Notes under the pieces: generated by a model
The model's database searches: none
What the model was told of the DNA's origin: nothing
What the model saw: the letters and a program-made list of their open reading frames with translations, nothing else
Position numbers and translations under genes: made by a program
Origin: Cellulomonas sp. NS3
Lineage (GTDB): Bacteria > Actinomycetota > Actinomycetes > Actinomycetales > Cellulomonadaceae
Direction: 5' to 3'
DNA length: 64,000 nt
Assembly (NCBI RefSeq): GCF_024757985.1
Contig: NZ_CP103289.1
Span: 1,674,001 to 1,738,000 of the forward strand
Shown here: positions 8,364 through 16,374 of the stretch, one piece after another
Numbering within the stretch: position 1 is the first letter of the stretch
How the letters are laid out: the number at the start of each line of letters is the position of its first letter

Positions 8364-9598
8364 CAGTCCCCCTCCGTCGCTCGTGCGCCGACTCCTCCGA
8401 TCCTCGCCGGGACGGGGGCGGGCGGCGCGGCGGCGGCGGGCCGGCGCACGAGACGGAAGAACGCGCGCAGCTCCGCGACGAAGGACTCCGGCTGCTCGAG
8501 CGCGGGGAAGTGCCCGCCGCGGGCCGGCTCGCTCCAGTACCGGAGGTCGGTGAACCTGCGCTCGGCCCAGCGCCGCGACGGGCGCTGGTTCTCGCGCGGG
8601 TAGACCGTGCCCCCGGCCGGGACGTGCACCGGGTCCGCGCCTGGCACCGTCAGCACCCGGTGCACGTCGTCGATGCTCTCGGCATACAGGCGGGCCGACG
8701 ACGCGCCCGTCCCCGGGAGCCAGTACAGCATCACGAGGTCGAGGAGCCGGTCGCGCGGGACGACGGCCTCGAGGTGCCCGTCGCCGTCCGTCCACGCCCA
8801 CAGCTTCTCGAGCACCCAGGCGGCCAGGCCGACGGGGGAGTCGACGAGCGAGTACCCGACGGTCTGCGGGCGCGTGGCGTGCACGCGCGCGTAGCCCGAG
8901 TCCTCCTCGCCCTGCCGCAGGCTCTCGAGGGCCGAGCGCTCGGCGTCCGTCAGGTCGTCGAACGTCGCGGGGTCGGGCGCGGCGAGCGGCGGCATCAGGT
9001 GGACGCCGGCGACGTGCTCCGGGTCGAGCCGTCCGAGCGCGGCGCTGATGCTCGTGCCCCAGTCGGTGCCCTGCGCGCCGTAGCGGTCGTACCCGAGCCG
9101 CGCCATGAGCTCGGCCCAGGCGGCGGCGATCCGCTCGACGCCCCAGCCGGGCCCCGACGGCTTGTCGCTGAACCCGTACCCGGGCAGCGACGGGACCACC
9201 ACGTGGAAGGCGTCGGCGGCGTCGCCCCCGTGCGCCGGCGGGTCCGTCAGCGGGTCGACGACGTCGAACAGCTCGGCGACCGAGCCGGGCCAGCCGTGGG
9301 TGAGCACCACCGGGAACGCGCCCGGGTGCGGCGACCGGACGTGCAGCGCGTGGATGCCCAGGCCGTCGATCTCGGTGCGGACCTGCGGCCAGGCGTTCAG
9401 CCGCGCCTCGGTCGCACGCCAGTCGTACGTCTCGAGCCACGTGCGGCAGACGTCCCGCAGGTGGTCGACCGGCACGCCCTGCGCCCAGCCGTCCGCCGTG
9501 GCGGGCTCCGGGAAGCGGGCGCGCCGCAGCCGGTCGGCGAGGTCGTCGAGCTGCTCCTGCGGGACGTCGACCCGGAACGGGACCAGGCGGCGGCTCAC
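8363..9598 (-). CDS. Epoxide hydrolase (EPHX1-like, EHN domain)
   Basis: Alpha/beta hydrolase of 411 residues that opens epoxides to diols. The N-terminal ~100 residues match the epoxide hydrolase N-terminal domain (VPFRVDVPQEQLDDLADRL). The oxyanion motif HGWPGS is at about 101-106, the nucleophile Asp179 in QGTDWGTS, and the catalytic His in RGGHFPALEQP near the C-terminus. The GTG start at 9598 overlaps the stop of the YjbR-like gene by four bases; an upstream in-frame GTG/ATG would reach deep into that gene. The C-terminus ends in a Pro/Ala-rich tail. The natural substrate is unknown. Confidence 0.87.
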   Translation of the reverse strand: MSRRLVPFRVDVPQEQLDDLADRLRRARFPEPATADGWAQGVPVDHLRDVCRTWLETYDWRATEARLNAWPQVRTEIDGLGIHALHVRSPHPGAFPVVLTHGWPGSVAELFDVVDPLTDPPAHGGDAADAFHVVVPSLPGYGFSDKPSGPGWGVERIAAAWAELMARLGYDRYGAQGTDWGTSISAALGRLDPEHVAGVHLMPPLAAPDPATFDDLTDAERSALESLRQGEEDSGYARVHATRPQTVGYSLVDSPVGLAAWVLEKLWAWTDGDGHLEAVVPRDRLLDLVMLYWLPGTGASSARLYAESIDDVHRVLTVPGADPVHVPAGGTVYPRENQRPSRRWAERRFTDLRYWSEPARGGHFPALEQPESFVAELRAFFRLVRRPAAAAPPAPVPARIGGVGARATEGD

Positions 9599-9987
9599 GG
9601 GGACGCGGGCGGGTTCTCGGCCAGCCACCGGCGGCGCAGCGTCACGGGTGCGCGCACGAGCCACGCATCCGTCACGACCTCGGCGAGCTCGTCCGGGTCC
9701 AGCGCGTCTACCCGCCCGAGCACGAGCGGGTAGCCGTCGAAGTGCGGCGTGGTGAACCAGACCTCCGGCTCGCTCGCGAGCAGCGCCTCCTTCGCGCCGA
9801 GGTCCTCGACCCAGGCGCCGAGCGGGGCGTCGACCGGCGCGAGGTCGCCGAGCGCGGCGCGGTCCGCGGCGCGCAACGGCCGCTCGAACACGAAGGCCCG
9901 GCCGCGCACGGACCAGTGGCGCTCGGGCTGCTCGGTCGTCTCCGGCAGCGTCCCGGCGCAGCGGCGCACGTCCGCCCAGGTGGCCAT
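9595..9987 (-). CDS. MmcQ/YjbR-family protein
   Basis: A 130-residue protein of the MmcQ/YjbR fold (CyaY-like), often annotated as DNA-binding, though its biochemical role is not established. Typical features are the start with ADVRRCAGTLPETTE, then WSVRGRAFVFERPL, and the C-terminal helix LAEVVTDAWLVRAPVTLRRRWL. ATG at 9987. It is first in a three-gene overlapping operon with the epoxide hydrolase and GH105 genes; the link looks like co-transcription rather than one pathway. Confidence 0.85.
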   Translation of the reverse strand: MATWADVRRCAGTLPETTEQPERHWSVRGRAFVFERPLRAADRAALGDLAPVDAPLGAWVEDLGAKEALLASEPEVWFTTPHFDGYPLVLGRVDALDPDELAEVVTDAWLVRAPVTLRRRWLAENPPASP

Positions 9988-10054
9988 GGACCGACCGTAC
10001 GCCGGGCCACCGACACGCCCCCGGCCGGACGACGTCGCGTCCGCGGCAGAACGG

Positions 10055-11605
10055 TCAGTGACCCGGGCCGCCGGTCAGCGGGCCCCGCTCGCCCTCGCCG
10101 GGGACCGCCGTCGCGCCGTCGCCGCCGGAGCCTCCGCCCGGGACGGGCGCCGCCGCGAGGCTCCTCCCGAGGCGGCTGTGCCGACGGCCGTACAGCACGT
10201 AGATCACGAGCCCGACGACCATCCACGCGAGGAACCGCAGCCAGGTCTCGAGGGGCAGGTTGATCATGAGCCAGCCGCACGCGACCACGCCGAGGATGGG
10301 GACGACCGGCGCGCCGGGGGTCCGGAACGCGCGCGGCAGGTCGGGGCGCGTGCGTCGCAGCACGAGCACGCCGAGGCACACGACCACGAAGGCGAACAGC
10401 GTGCCGATGCTCACGAGCTCGGACAGGGCCGAGAGCGGGACGAAGCCCGCGAGGATCGCCACCGCGCCCGCGACCACCACGGTGATGACCCACGGCGTGC
10501 CGAAGCGCGGGTGGACGCGCGCGAGCGACGGCGGCAGCAGGTGGTCGCGCGACATCGCGAACAGCACGCGCGTCTGACCGAGCATGAGCACGAGGATCAC
10601 GCTCGTGATGCCCGCGACGGCTCCGAGGGCGATGAGCCGGGCCGCCCACGTGATGCCGACGGCCTCGAACGCCTCGGCGAGCGGTGCGCCGGTGTTGAGC
10701 TCGGTGTAGGGCACCATCCCGGTGAGGACGAACGACACCGCCATGTACAGCACGGTGCAGATCGCGAGCGAGCCGAGGATGCCGCGCGGCATGTCGCGCT
10801 GCGGGTTCTGCGTCTCCTCGGCGGTGGTGGCCACGATGTCGAAGCCGATGTACGCGAAGAACACGACGGAGGCCGCAGCGACGACCCCGAAGGCCCCGAA
10901 GTGCGTCGGCTCGAGCCCGAGGAACGCCTGCACGATCGGCTGGTGCAGCACGCTGCCGCGCGCGCCCTCGGCCGCCTCCGCGGGCGGGACGAACGGGGAG
11001 TAGTTCGCGGTGTCGACGTACATCGCGCCGAGGCCGATCACGAAGAGCACGATCGCGACCTTGACCACGACGAGCACGCCCGTGAACCGGCTCGAGGCCT
11101 TCGAGCCCCGGATGAGCAGCAGCGCCAGCACGACGACGATCGCGATCGCCGCGACGTCCGGCCGCGCCGCGTCGCCCGCGAGCCACGGCGGCAGGTCGAG
11201 CAGCGACGCGAGGTACGCGGACCAGCCTCGCGCGACGACGGCGGCGCCGAGCATGAGCTCGAGCAGCAGGTCCCACCCGATGATCCACGCCACGAGCTCC
11301 CCGAGGGTCGCGTAGGAGAACGTGTACGCGCTCCCCGCGACGGGCACGGTCGACGCCAGCTCGGCGTAGCAGAGCGCCGCGAGCCCGCAGGTGATCCCGG
11401 CCAGGAGGAACGACAGGACGACGGCGGGACCGGCGTTCGTCGCGGCCTGCTGACCGGTGAGGACGAAGATGCCGGTGCCGATGATGACCCCCACGCCGAA
11501 CACCACGAGGTCCCAGGCCCGGAGCGTGCGCTTGAGGCGGTGGCCCGGCTCGTCGGTCTCGGCGATGGACTGCTCCACGGACTTCACTCGCCAGATGCCC
11601 GCCAT
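10055..11605 (-). CDS. APC-family cationic amino acid permease
   Basis: Amino acid permease of 516 residues with 12 or more membrane helices, close to the CAT subgroup (YfnA-like) that imports Lys, Arg or other amino acids. The first helix carries the family motif GVGVIIGTGIFVLTG at about 36-50, followed by AGPAVVLSFLLAG. The consensus amphipathic segment VFFAYIGFDIVATTAEET lies mid-protein. The C-terminus is a Gly/Pro-rich cytoplasmic tail. It stands alone between the YjbR operon and a divergent DUF2945 gene. The exact substrate cannot be told. Confidence 0.9.
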   Translation of the reverse strand: MAGIWRVKSVEQSIAETDEPGHRLKRTLRAWDLVVFGVGVIIGTGIFVLTGQQAATNAGPAVVLSFLLAGITCGLAALCYAELASTVPVAGSAYTFSYATLGELVAWIIGWDLLLELMLGAAVVARGWSAYLASLLDLPPWLAGDAARPDVAAIAIVVVLALLLIRGSKASSRFTGVLVVVKVAIVLFVIGLGAMYVDTANYSPFVPPAEAAEGARGSVLHQPIVQAFLGLEPTHFGAFGVVAAASVVFFAYIGFDIVATTAEETQNPQRDMPRGILGSLAICTVLYMAVSFVLTGMVPYTELNTGAPLAEAFEAVGITWAARLIALGAVAGITSVILVLMLGQTRVLFAMSRDHLLPPSLARVHPRFGTPWVITVVVAGAVAILAGFVPLSALSELVSIGTLFAFVVVCLGVLVLRRTRPDLPRAFRTPGAPVVPILGVVACGWLMINLPLETWLRFLAWMVVGLVIYVLYGRRHSRLGRSLAAAPVPGGGSGGDGATAVPGEGERGPLTGGPGH

Positions 11606-11742
11606 GGGGACCCCCGCTGCTGCTCTCGCACGTGTCTTCCCGGTCGGCCCGACACTAGCGGCGCACCTCGGCGACCGCCCTGGGACGAGGGTCCGGCACC
11701 GGCCGGGGTCCGGTCCGCTACGGGGGAGGGCTCGCGCGGGAG

Positions 11743-11770
11743 GGTGGCTCCGCGGTGGCTCCGCGGTGGC
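11743..11770. repeat. Short tandem repeat, 11-base unit
   Basis: The unit GGTGGCTCCGC occurs twice in tandem (11743-11753, 11754-11764) with a partial third copy. It lies in the 218-base gap between the amino acid permease and the DUF2945 gene. No function is evident; it may vary in copy number between strains. Confidence 0.6.
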
Positions 11771-11823
11771 GCCGGGCGGCGGCGCGGTCGACGCTGGGAG
11801 TCTGCCGACGACAGGAGCGCACG

Positions 11824-12033
11824 ATGGGCGACGAGCTGCACAAGGGCGACGAGGTGACGTGGCGCAGCCACGGCACGACGGTCGAGGGGATGGTCGAGAA
11901 GAAGATCACGGCGGACACCGAGGCGGCCGGGCGCACCGTCCGCGCCTCGAAGGACGACCCGCAGTACCTCGTGCGCAGCGACAAGACGGGTCGTGAGGCG
12001 GTGCACAAGCCCTCGGCGCTCGAGAAGGACTGA
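11824..12033 (+). CDS. DUF2945 (hypervirulence-associated TUDOR-like) protein
   Basis: A 69-residue protein of the DUF2945 family, small SH3/Tudor-like barrels seen in many bacteria and of unknown molecular function. Typical features are KGDEVTWRSHGTTVEGMVEKKI and the C-terminal DPQYLVRSDKTGREAVHKPSAL. ATG 11824 has GGAG about seven bases upstream. It is encoded alone between a divergent permease and a convergent TIGR03086 gene. The family label hypervirulence says nothing about this organism. Confidence 0.85.
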   Translation: MGDELHKGDEVTWRSHGTTVEGMVEKKITADTEAAGRTVRASKDDPQYLVRSDKTGREAVHKPSALEKD

Positions 12034-12135
12034 CCCCGGCGCGACGGGCGAACCGCTCCGGCGCGACGACACGCCGGGCGGTCCGGACGGGCCGGCGACG
12101 ACGGCCGCCTCGGGGGACGCCCCGGTCTGTCCTGG

Positions 12136-12711
12136 TCAGGCCCGGCGCCCGAACAGGGCGAGCAGCCGCGTCTGCTGGTCCGCGCCGTCCGGCACGTCGA
12201 GCGGCCCGGCGAACACGGACCCGGGGCCGAGCTCGTCGGTGCGGTCGGACCACTCGACGAGCAGCCGGTCGACCGTCGAGGGATCCATGTCGTCCTCGAC
12301 CCCGAGGCCGCGGGCGAGGTCCCACCCGTGCACCGCGAGGTCGGTGAGCATCTCGTCGAGGTAGTCGTGCGCCGCGGTCGGCCCCCGGCTCAGGTCGACG
12401 GTCCGGCCGAGCGCACCGGCCTCCGCGAACGCGGCCAGGGCGGCGGCGATCGCGGCGTCCCAGGCGGCGACCGGGTCCTCGCCGAGCACGTCGCCGTCGA
12501 ACCGGTCCCCGACCTCGGCCACGGTCCGGCCGGCGAGGAGCTCGGGCGCCCACAGCTGCTCGGACGTGAGGTGGTTCACGAGGTCGCGGACCGTCCAGTC
12601 GGTGCAGGGCGTCGCCCTCCGCCACGCGGGGCTGTCGGGCGGGCCGACGCGGTGGACCAGGCGGGAGAAGCGCTCGGCGTTCACACGGTGCAGGCTCAGC
12701 AGCTCGTCCAT
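12136..12711 (-). CDS. TIGR03086-family DinB/mycothiol-type metal-binding protein
   Basis: A 191-residue four-helix-bundle protein of the mycothiol-dependent maleylpyruvate isomerase N-terminal superfamily (TIGR03086). Signature parts are ATPCTDWTVRDLVNHLTSEQ near residues 33-52, carrying the first metal-ligand His, and DLAVHGWDLARGLG, carrying a second. Members are proposed thiol-dependent transferases using mycothiol, the actinobacterial thiol; the reaction here is unknown. ATG 12711. No operon partner is visible. Confidence 0.85.
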   Translation of the reverse strand: MDELLSLHRVNAERFSRLVHRVGPPDSPAWRRATPCTDWTVRDLVNHLTSEQLWAPELLAGRTVAEVGDRFDGDVLGEDPVAAWDAAIAAALAAFAEAGALGRTVDLSRGPTAAHDYLDEMLTDLAVHGWDLARGLGVEDDMDPSTVDRLLVEWSDRTDELGPGSVFAGPLDVPDGADQQTRLLALFGRRA

Positions 12712-12815
12712 GTCCCCAGGGTGCTCCGGGCCGCCGGGACGCGCTCGCCGGGCGGCCCCCCCGGCCCCCGCCGTACGGTGGCCTCTCGACCGTCACGCGG
12801 ACTCGGGAGGCACTC

Positions 12816-13280
12816 ATGGGCTCGGTCAAGCTGCGTCACCTGCCGGCGCGCGCGGCGATCGGCGCGTACGTCCTGGACTCGGGGCTGAGCAAGCGGGGGG
12901 CCGACGCGGAGACCGCGGCGGGCCTGCACGGGATGGCCGCGCAGGCGTACCCGTTCCTCGCCGACGTCGACCCGCGCACCTTCGTCCGGCTGCTCTCGGC
13001 GGCGGAGATCGCGCTCGGCGCCGCGCTGCTCCTCCCGGTCGTGCCGACGGGGCTCGCCGCCGCCGGCCTCACGGCCTTCTCGGGCGGGCTCGTCGGGCTG
13101 TACCTGAAGACACCCGGCATGACGCGGGAGGACGGCATCCGGCCCAGCCAGGAGGGCATCGGGCTCGCGAAGGACGTGTTCATGCTCGGCAGCGCCGTGG
13201 GACTGCTGGTCGACGTGGCGGGGGACCGCGCGCGGACGGCGGCCACGCGCCTGCGGCCGTCGCTCCGACGCAGCTCCTAG
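12816..13280 (+). CDS. Small membrane protein, DoxX-like
   Basis: A 154-residue protein with about three hydrophobic segments (AAEIALGAALLLPVVP, GLAAAGLTAFSGGLVGLYL, DVFMLGSAVGLLVDVAGD), resembling DoxX-like membrane proteins. The loop TPGMTREDGIRPSQEGIGLAKD is conserved-looking and polar. ATG 12816 is preceded by a GGGAGGC site. Its TAG stop lies in CTAG at 13277-13280, which also supplies the stop of the convergent GH16-like gene. Function unknown. Confidence 0.7.
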   Translation: MGSVKLRHLPARAAIGAYVLDSGLSKRGADAETAAGLHGMAAQAYPFLADVDPRTFVRLLSAAEIALGAALLLPVVPTGLAAAGLTAFSGGLVGLYLKTPGMTREDGIRPSQEGIGLAKDVFMLGSAVGLLVDVAGDRARTAATRLRPSLRRSS

Positions 13281-14110
13281 GGCAGCCCGCTCGGCCCGTC
13301 GGCGCGCCGGTACCCGCGCACGTGCTCGACGACGAAGTCCTTCGGGTAGGGCCCGGGCGGCGGGCCGCCGTCGGGCGCCGGGAACGCGTACACGTTCAGC
13401 ATGAGCTGCATCGGGTACGCGGGGGACTGCGCGACCCGGGTGACGTGCACGCCGTCGACGAGGAAGTCGACGTGCTCGGGCGTCCAGTCGACGGCGTAGG
13501 TGTGCGCCTCGCGCGCGTCGATCGCGACGGGGTGCGCGGCGAACTCGTCGACGATCGTGGGGTCGCCGAAGGGGTGCACGCCCATGCCGACGAGCGCGCG
13601 GTCGGGGCGGACGTCCCGGCCGAAGATCTCCGCGACGCAGATCTCCGCCGAGCGCTCGGGCGTGTCCTCGACGCCGATCATCCACAGGGCGACCATCGCC
13701 GCGGGGTCGTCGGTCGCGCGGGCGCGCATCTCGACCCAGCCGTACTGCGGGGTCCAGAGCCGTTGCTCCTCCTGGGCCTCGCGCACGACCGCGTCGGGGT
13801 GGAACCGGTGCTGACCGACGCGGCTGCCGACGGGACCCGACAGCACCCCCGTCTGGAGCGAGGAGACGCGCAGCTGCCCGTCGAGGTCGGGGCACCACGG
13901 CGGCTGGTCCGCCTCGACGCGCAGCCGCAGCGTGCCGTCCCCGAGCACGTACCGGGCGGCCGACTCGGCGCGCGAGCTCCACTGCGGCAGGTAGTGCGGG
14001 ACCCACCGGGCCGGGTCGAGCGTCGTGCCGTCGAAGGTGTCCTCGAGCTCGAGGACGTAGCGGTCGGGGTCGGGCGGGCCACCGGACGCGGGCGCGGGCC
14101 CTGGGGTCAC
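13277..14110 (-). CDS. GH16-like beta-glucanase fold protein with altered active-site motif
   Basis: A 277-residue protein with the GH16 (laminarinase/licheninase) layout: opening LEDTFDGTTLDPARWVPHYLPQW, sheet segment YGWVEMRARA, and the block HTYAVDWTPEHVDFLVDG. The catalytic signature, normally E-[ILV]-D-x-x-E, reads EICVAE here: Glu156 and Glu161 are kept but the central Asp is Cys158. No signal peptide is visible, unusual for GH16. The GTG start at 14110 overlaps the ArsR-SRPBCC stop by four bases, making this the second gene of that operon. It may be a divergent enzyme or a non-catalytic binding protein. Confidence 0.75.
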   Translation of the reverse strand: MTPGPAPASGGPPDPDRYVLELEDTFDGTTLDPARWVPHYLPQWSSRAESAARYVLGDGTLRLRVEADQPPWCPDLDGQLRVSSLQTGVLSGPVGSRVGQHRFHPDAVVREAQEEQRLWTPQYGWVEMRARATDDPAAMVALWMIGVEDTPERSAEICVAEIFGRDVRPDRALVGMGVHPFGDPTIVDEFAAHPVAIDAREAHTYAVDWTPEHVDFLVDGVHVTRVAQSPAYPMQLMLNVYAFPAPDGGPPPGPYPKDFVVEHVRGYRRADGPSGLP

Positions 14111-14880
14111 GCGCGGTCCCGGGCCCACGGCACCTCGGCCAGGGTCCGCCCGGTCTCGACGAACGTCTTGAGGTTGGACAGCACGGCCGCCCACCCGGAG
14201 GCGGCCTGCCGGCGATCCTCCTCGGTGAGGTCGACGTGCGTGACCGTCAGCCGGGTGATCGTGCCGTAGCGCGCGACGTCGAACGTCACGCGCGAGGCGC
14301 CCTCGACAAGGTCATCGCCGGGCAGCGCCCAGGTCGTCACGAGCCGGTGCGGGGGCTCGCTCTCGAGCACCGTGCCCACGACGTCGGCCGTCCCGCTGCC
14401 GTCGGTGCGCCGGTGCTCCCAGCCGGAGCCCACCTGCCAGTCGGACACGTTGCTGTGGCCCCAGTACTGCGCGGTCAGGTCGGCGTCGGTGAGCGCCTCC
14501 CAGACCCGCTCCGGGGTCGCGTCGATGTAGGTCACGTACACGAACGCCGGCGTCTCGGCCATGGCGTCCTCCGCTCGTCGTCGTAGGTCGCTGAGGGCCC
14601 GCAGCCGCGGGCGCTCGAACTTGTCGATCCACCGCTCCTGGATCTCGTGGAGGGGGACGGGGTTGAGGTAGTGCAGCCGGGCCCGGCCCTGCCGCACGGT
14701 GCTGACGAGGTTCGCGGCCTCGAGCAGGTCGAGGTGCTGAGTCACGGACTGCCGAGCCATCCCGGTGCCGTCGGCGAGCTCGCCGAGCGTCTGACCGTTC
14801 CGCTCGTGCAGCCGGTCGAGCAGCAGGCGGCGCGTGCGGTCGGCGAGCGCCTTGAACACGTCGTCCACGTCGTCGGCCAC
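14107..14880 (-). CDS. ArsR-type HTH fused to an SRPBCC (AHSA1) domain
   Basis: A 257-residue two-domain protein. Residues ~1-95 are an ArsR winged helix (VFKALADRTRRLLLDRLHER, then GMARQSVTQHLDLLEAANLV). Residues ~108-245 are an SRPBCC/AHSA1 hydrophobic-pocket domain (YIDATPERVWEALTDADLTA; WEHRRTDGSG). The pair more often occurs as two adjacent genes; here it is one chain. The pocket probably senses a small molecule and the HTH represses its own operon through the palindrome 12 bases upstream (inference). Its stop overlaps the start of the GH16-like gene. Confidence 0.88.
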   Translation of the reverse strand: MADDVDDVFKALADRTRRLLLDRLHERNGQTLGELADGTGMARQSVTQHLDLLEAANLVSTVRQGRARLHYLNPVPLHEIQERWIDKFERPRLRALSDLRRRAEDAMAETPAFVYVTYIDATPERVWEALTDADLTAQYWGHSNVSDWQVGSGWEHRRTDGSGTADVVGTVLESEPPHRLVTTWALPGDDLVEGASRVTFDVARYGTITRLTVTHVDLTEEDRRQAASGWAAVLSNLKTFVETGRTLAEVPWARDRA

Positions 14881-14892
14881 ACCTCACGTTAG

Positions 14893-14908
14893 GCAGGTAT
14901 ATACCTGC
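14893..14908. promoter_or_regulatory. Palindromic operator of the ArsR-SRPBCC gene
   Basis: Perfect 16-base palindrome GCAGGTATATACCTGC lying 12 bases upstream of the ArsR-SRPBCC start codon. Size, symmetry and position fit an ArsR-family operator overlapping promoter or leader. The AT-rich core is conspicuous in this DNA. Confidence 0.72.
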
Positions 14909-14930
14909 ATGTCAAGGACGGCGGTTCGGC

Positions 14931-15791
14931 TCAGCCCGCGAAGAACGCCGCGAGCGCCTCGGTCAGCGGGCCGGGGGCCTCCTCCGCCACGTGGTGCCCC
15001 GAGTCGATCCCGTGACCGCGCACGTCCCGCGCCCAGTCGCGCCAGATCCGCAGCGGGTCCCCGTAGAGCTGCTCCAGGTCGTCGCGCGTCGACCACAGCA
15101 CGAGCAGCGGCGGCTCGACCCGGCGCCCGGCGGCCCGGTCGGCCTCCTCGTCGCGCCGGTCGACCGTGAGCCCGGCGCGGTAGTCCTCGAGCATCCCGCG
15201 CACGACCTCCGGGTCCCGCACCGCCGCACGCCACTCGGCGTGGTTCTCGGGCCCCATCACCTCGGGGTCGCCGCGGTACCAGGCGTCCGGGTCCGCGGTG
15301 ATCACGCGCTCCGGGATCCCGGGCTGGGCGTAGAAGAACCAGTGCCACCAGGCGGTCGCGAACCGCGCGTCCGCGCGGGCGAGGTGCTCGCTGATCGGCA
15401 GGCAGTCGAGGAGCGCGACGCGGTCCACGACGTCGGGGTGGTCCAGCGCCAGACGCAGCGCGGCGTAGCTGCCGCGGTCGTGCCCGGCGACGCCGAAGCG
15501 CTCGTGCCCGAGTGCCCGCATCGCCGTGCGCAGCCGCTCCGCGACCGCGCGCTTGGAGTGCGGCTCGTGCCCGGGGGCGGGCACCGGCTTCCCCGACCGC
15601 CCGTATCCGGGCAGGTCCGGGCACACGACCGTGAACCCGCGCTCGACGAGCAGGGGCGCGACGCGGTGCCACGTCGCCGACGTGCGCGGGTGCCCGTGCA
15701 GCAGCAGCACCGCCGGACCGCTGCCGCCGTGACGCACCAGCAGGTCCACGTCGCCGGCGGGGACCCGGTCCTCCGCGAAGCCGTCGAACAC
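14931..15791 (-). CDS. Alpha/beta hydrolase, haloacetate dehalogenase-like
   Basis: A 286-residue alpha/beta hydrolase. Oxyanion motif LLLHGHPRTSATW; nucleophile Asp105 in GHDRGSY; catalytic His in DSGHHVAEEAPG; cap segment TAWWHWFFYAQPG. An aspartate nucleophile in GHDRG with a HWFF cap is the haloacetate/fluoroacetate dehalogenase pattern. However, the second Arg that binds carboxylate in fluoroacetate dehalogenase (GHDRGGR) is replaced here by Tyr109, so the substrate may differ. GTG 15791 follows the VOC gene after three bases, so they form an operon. Confidence 0.8.
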   Translation of the reverse strand: MFDGFAEDRVPAGDVDLLVRHGGSGPAVLLLHGHPRTSATWHRVAPLLVERGFTVVCPDLPGYGRSGKPVPAPGHEPHSKRAVAERLRTAMRALGHERFGVAGHDRGSYAALRLALDHPDVVDRVALLDCLPISEHLARADARFATAWWHWFFYAQPGIPERVITADPDAWYRGDPEVMGPENHAEWRAAVRDPEVVRGMLEDYRAGLTVDRRDEEADRAAGRRVEPPLLVLWSTRDDLEQLYGDPLRIWRDWARDVRGHGIDSGHHVAEEAPGPLTEALAAFFAG

Positions 15792-15794
15792 GCC

Positions 15795-16190
15795 TCAGTC
15801 CCGCGGGCTCAGCACGCAGAACTCGTTGCCCTCGGGGTCGGCGAGCACGATCCACGAGACGTCGGCGCCCTGCCCCACGTCCGCCCGCGTCGCCCCGAGC
15901 GCGAGCAGCCGCTCGACCGCCTCCGCTTGGTCCTCGCCGGCGCGCGGCGCGAGGTCGAGGTGCAGCCGGTTCTTGACCTGCTTGCGCTCGGGCACCGCGC
16001 CGAAGCACAGCCCGGGGCCGCGCTCCTCGACGGGGACGTCCCGCGACGCGTCGAACGCGTGCGGCGGGACGAGCATCGACTCCTCGCCGGACTCGTACGC
16101 TACGACCCAGCCGAGCACCTGCGCCCACCACGCTGTCTGTGCGCGCACGTCGGTGCAGTCGACCTCCACGGAGTACCAGCGGACGGGCAT
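15795..16190 (-). CDS. VOC (glyoxalase-like) family protein
   Basis: A 131-residue single-domain vicinal oxygen chelate protein, glyoxalase_6 type. It has the usual beta-alpha-beta-beta-beta repeats: RWYSVEVDCTDVRAQTAWWAQVLGW, LHLDLAP, and the C-terminal SWIVLADPEGNEFCVLSP with the conserved Glu. It is likely a dimer. ATG 16190 has GGAG upstream; an in-frame start at 16232 is less likely. Co-transcribed with the dehalogenase-like hydrolase, so it could act on the same small-molecule pathway. Substrate unknown. Confidence 0.85.
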   Translation of the reverse strand: MPVRWYSVEVDCTDVRAQTAWWAQVLGWVVAYESGEESMLVPPHAFDASRDVPVEERGPGLCFGAVPERKQVKNRLHLDLAPRAGEDQAEAVERLLALGATRADVGQGADVSWIVLADPEGNEFCVLSPRD

Positions 16191-16374
16191 GGGTGTGCTC
16201 CTCGTCGTCGGGCCTCGCGGACGCCCCTCCACGCACCGGGCCGGCCGCCGTTGACCCCTGTCTACCGGCGCCCGCCCACACGCGCCGCCCGTGGCCCACG
16301 GGTGCCGGGCGCCGGGGCCGCCGGCGGCCGCCGGGACCCGCCGTCCCGACCCGCTCGTTCCGGACCCCGCACCC

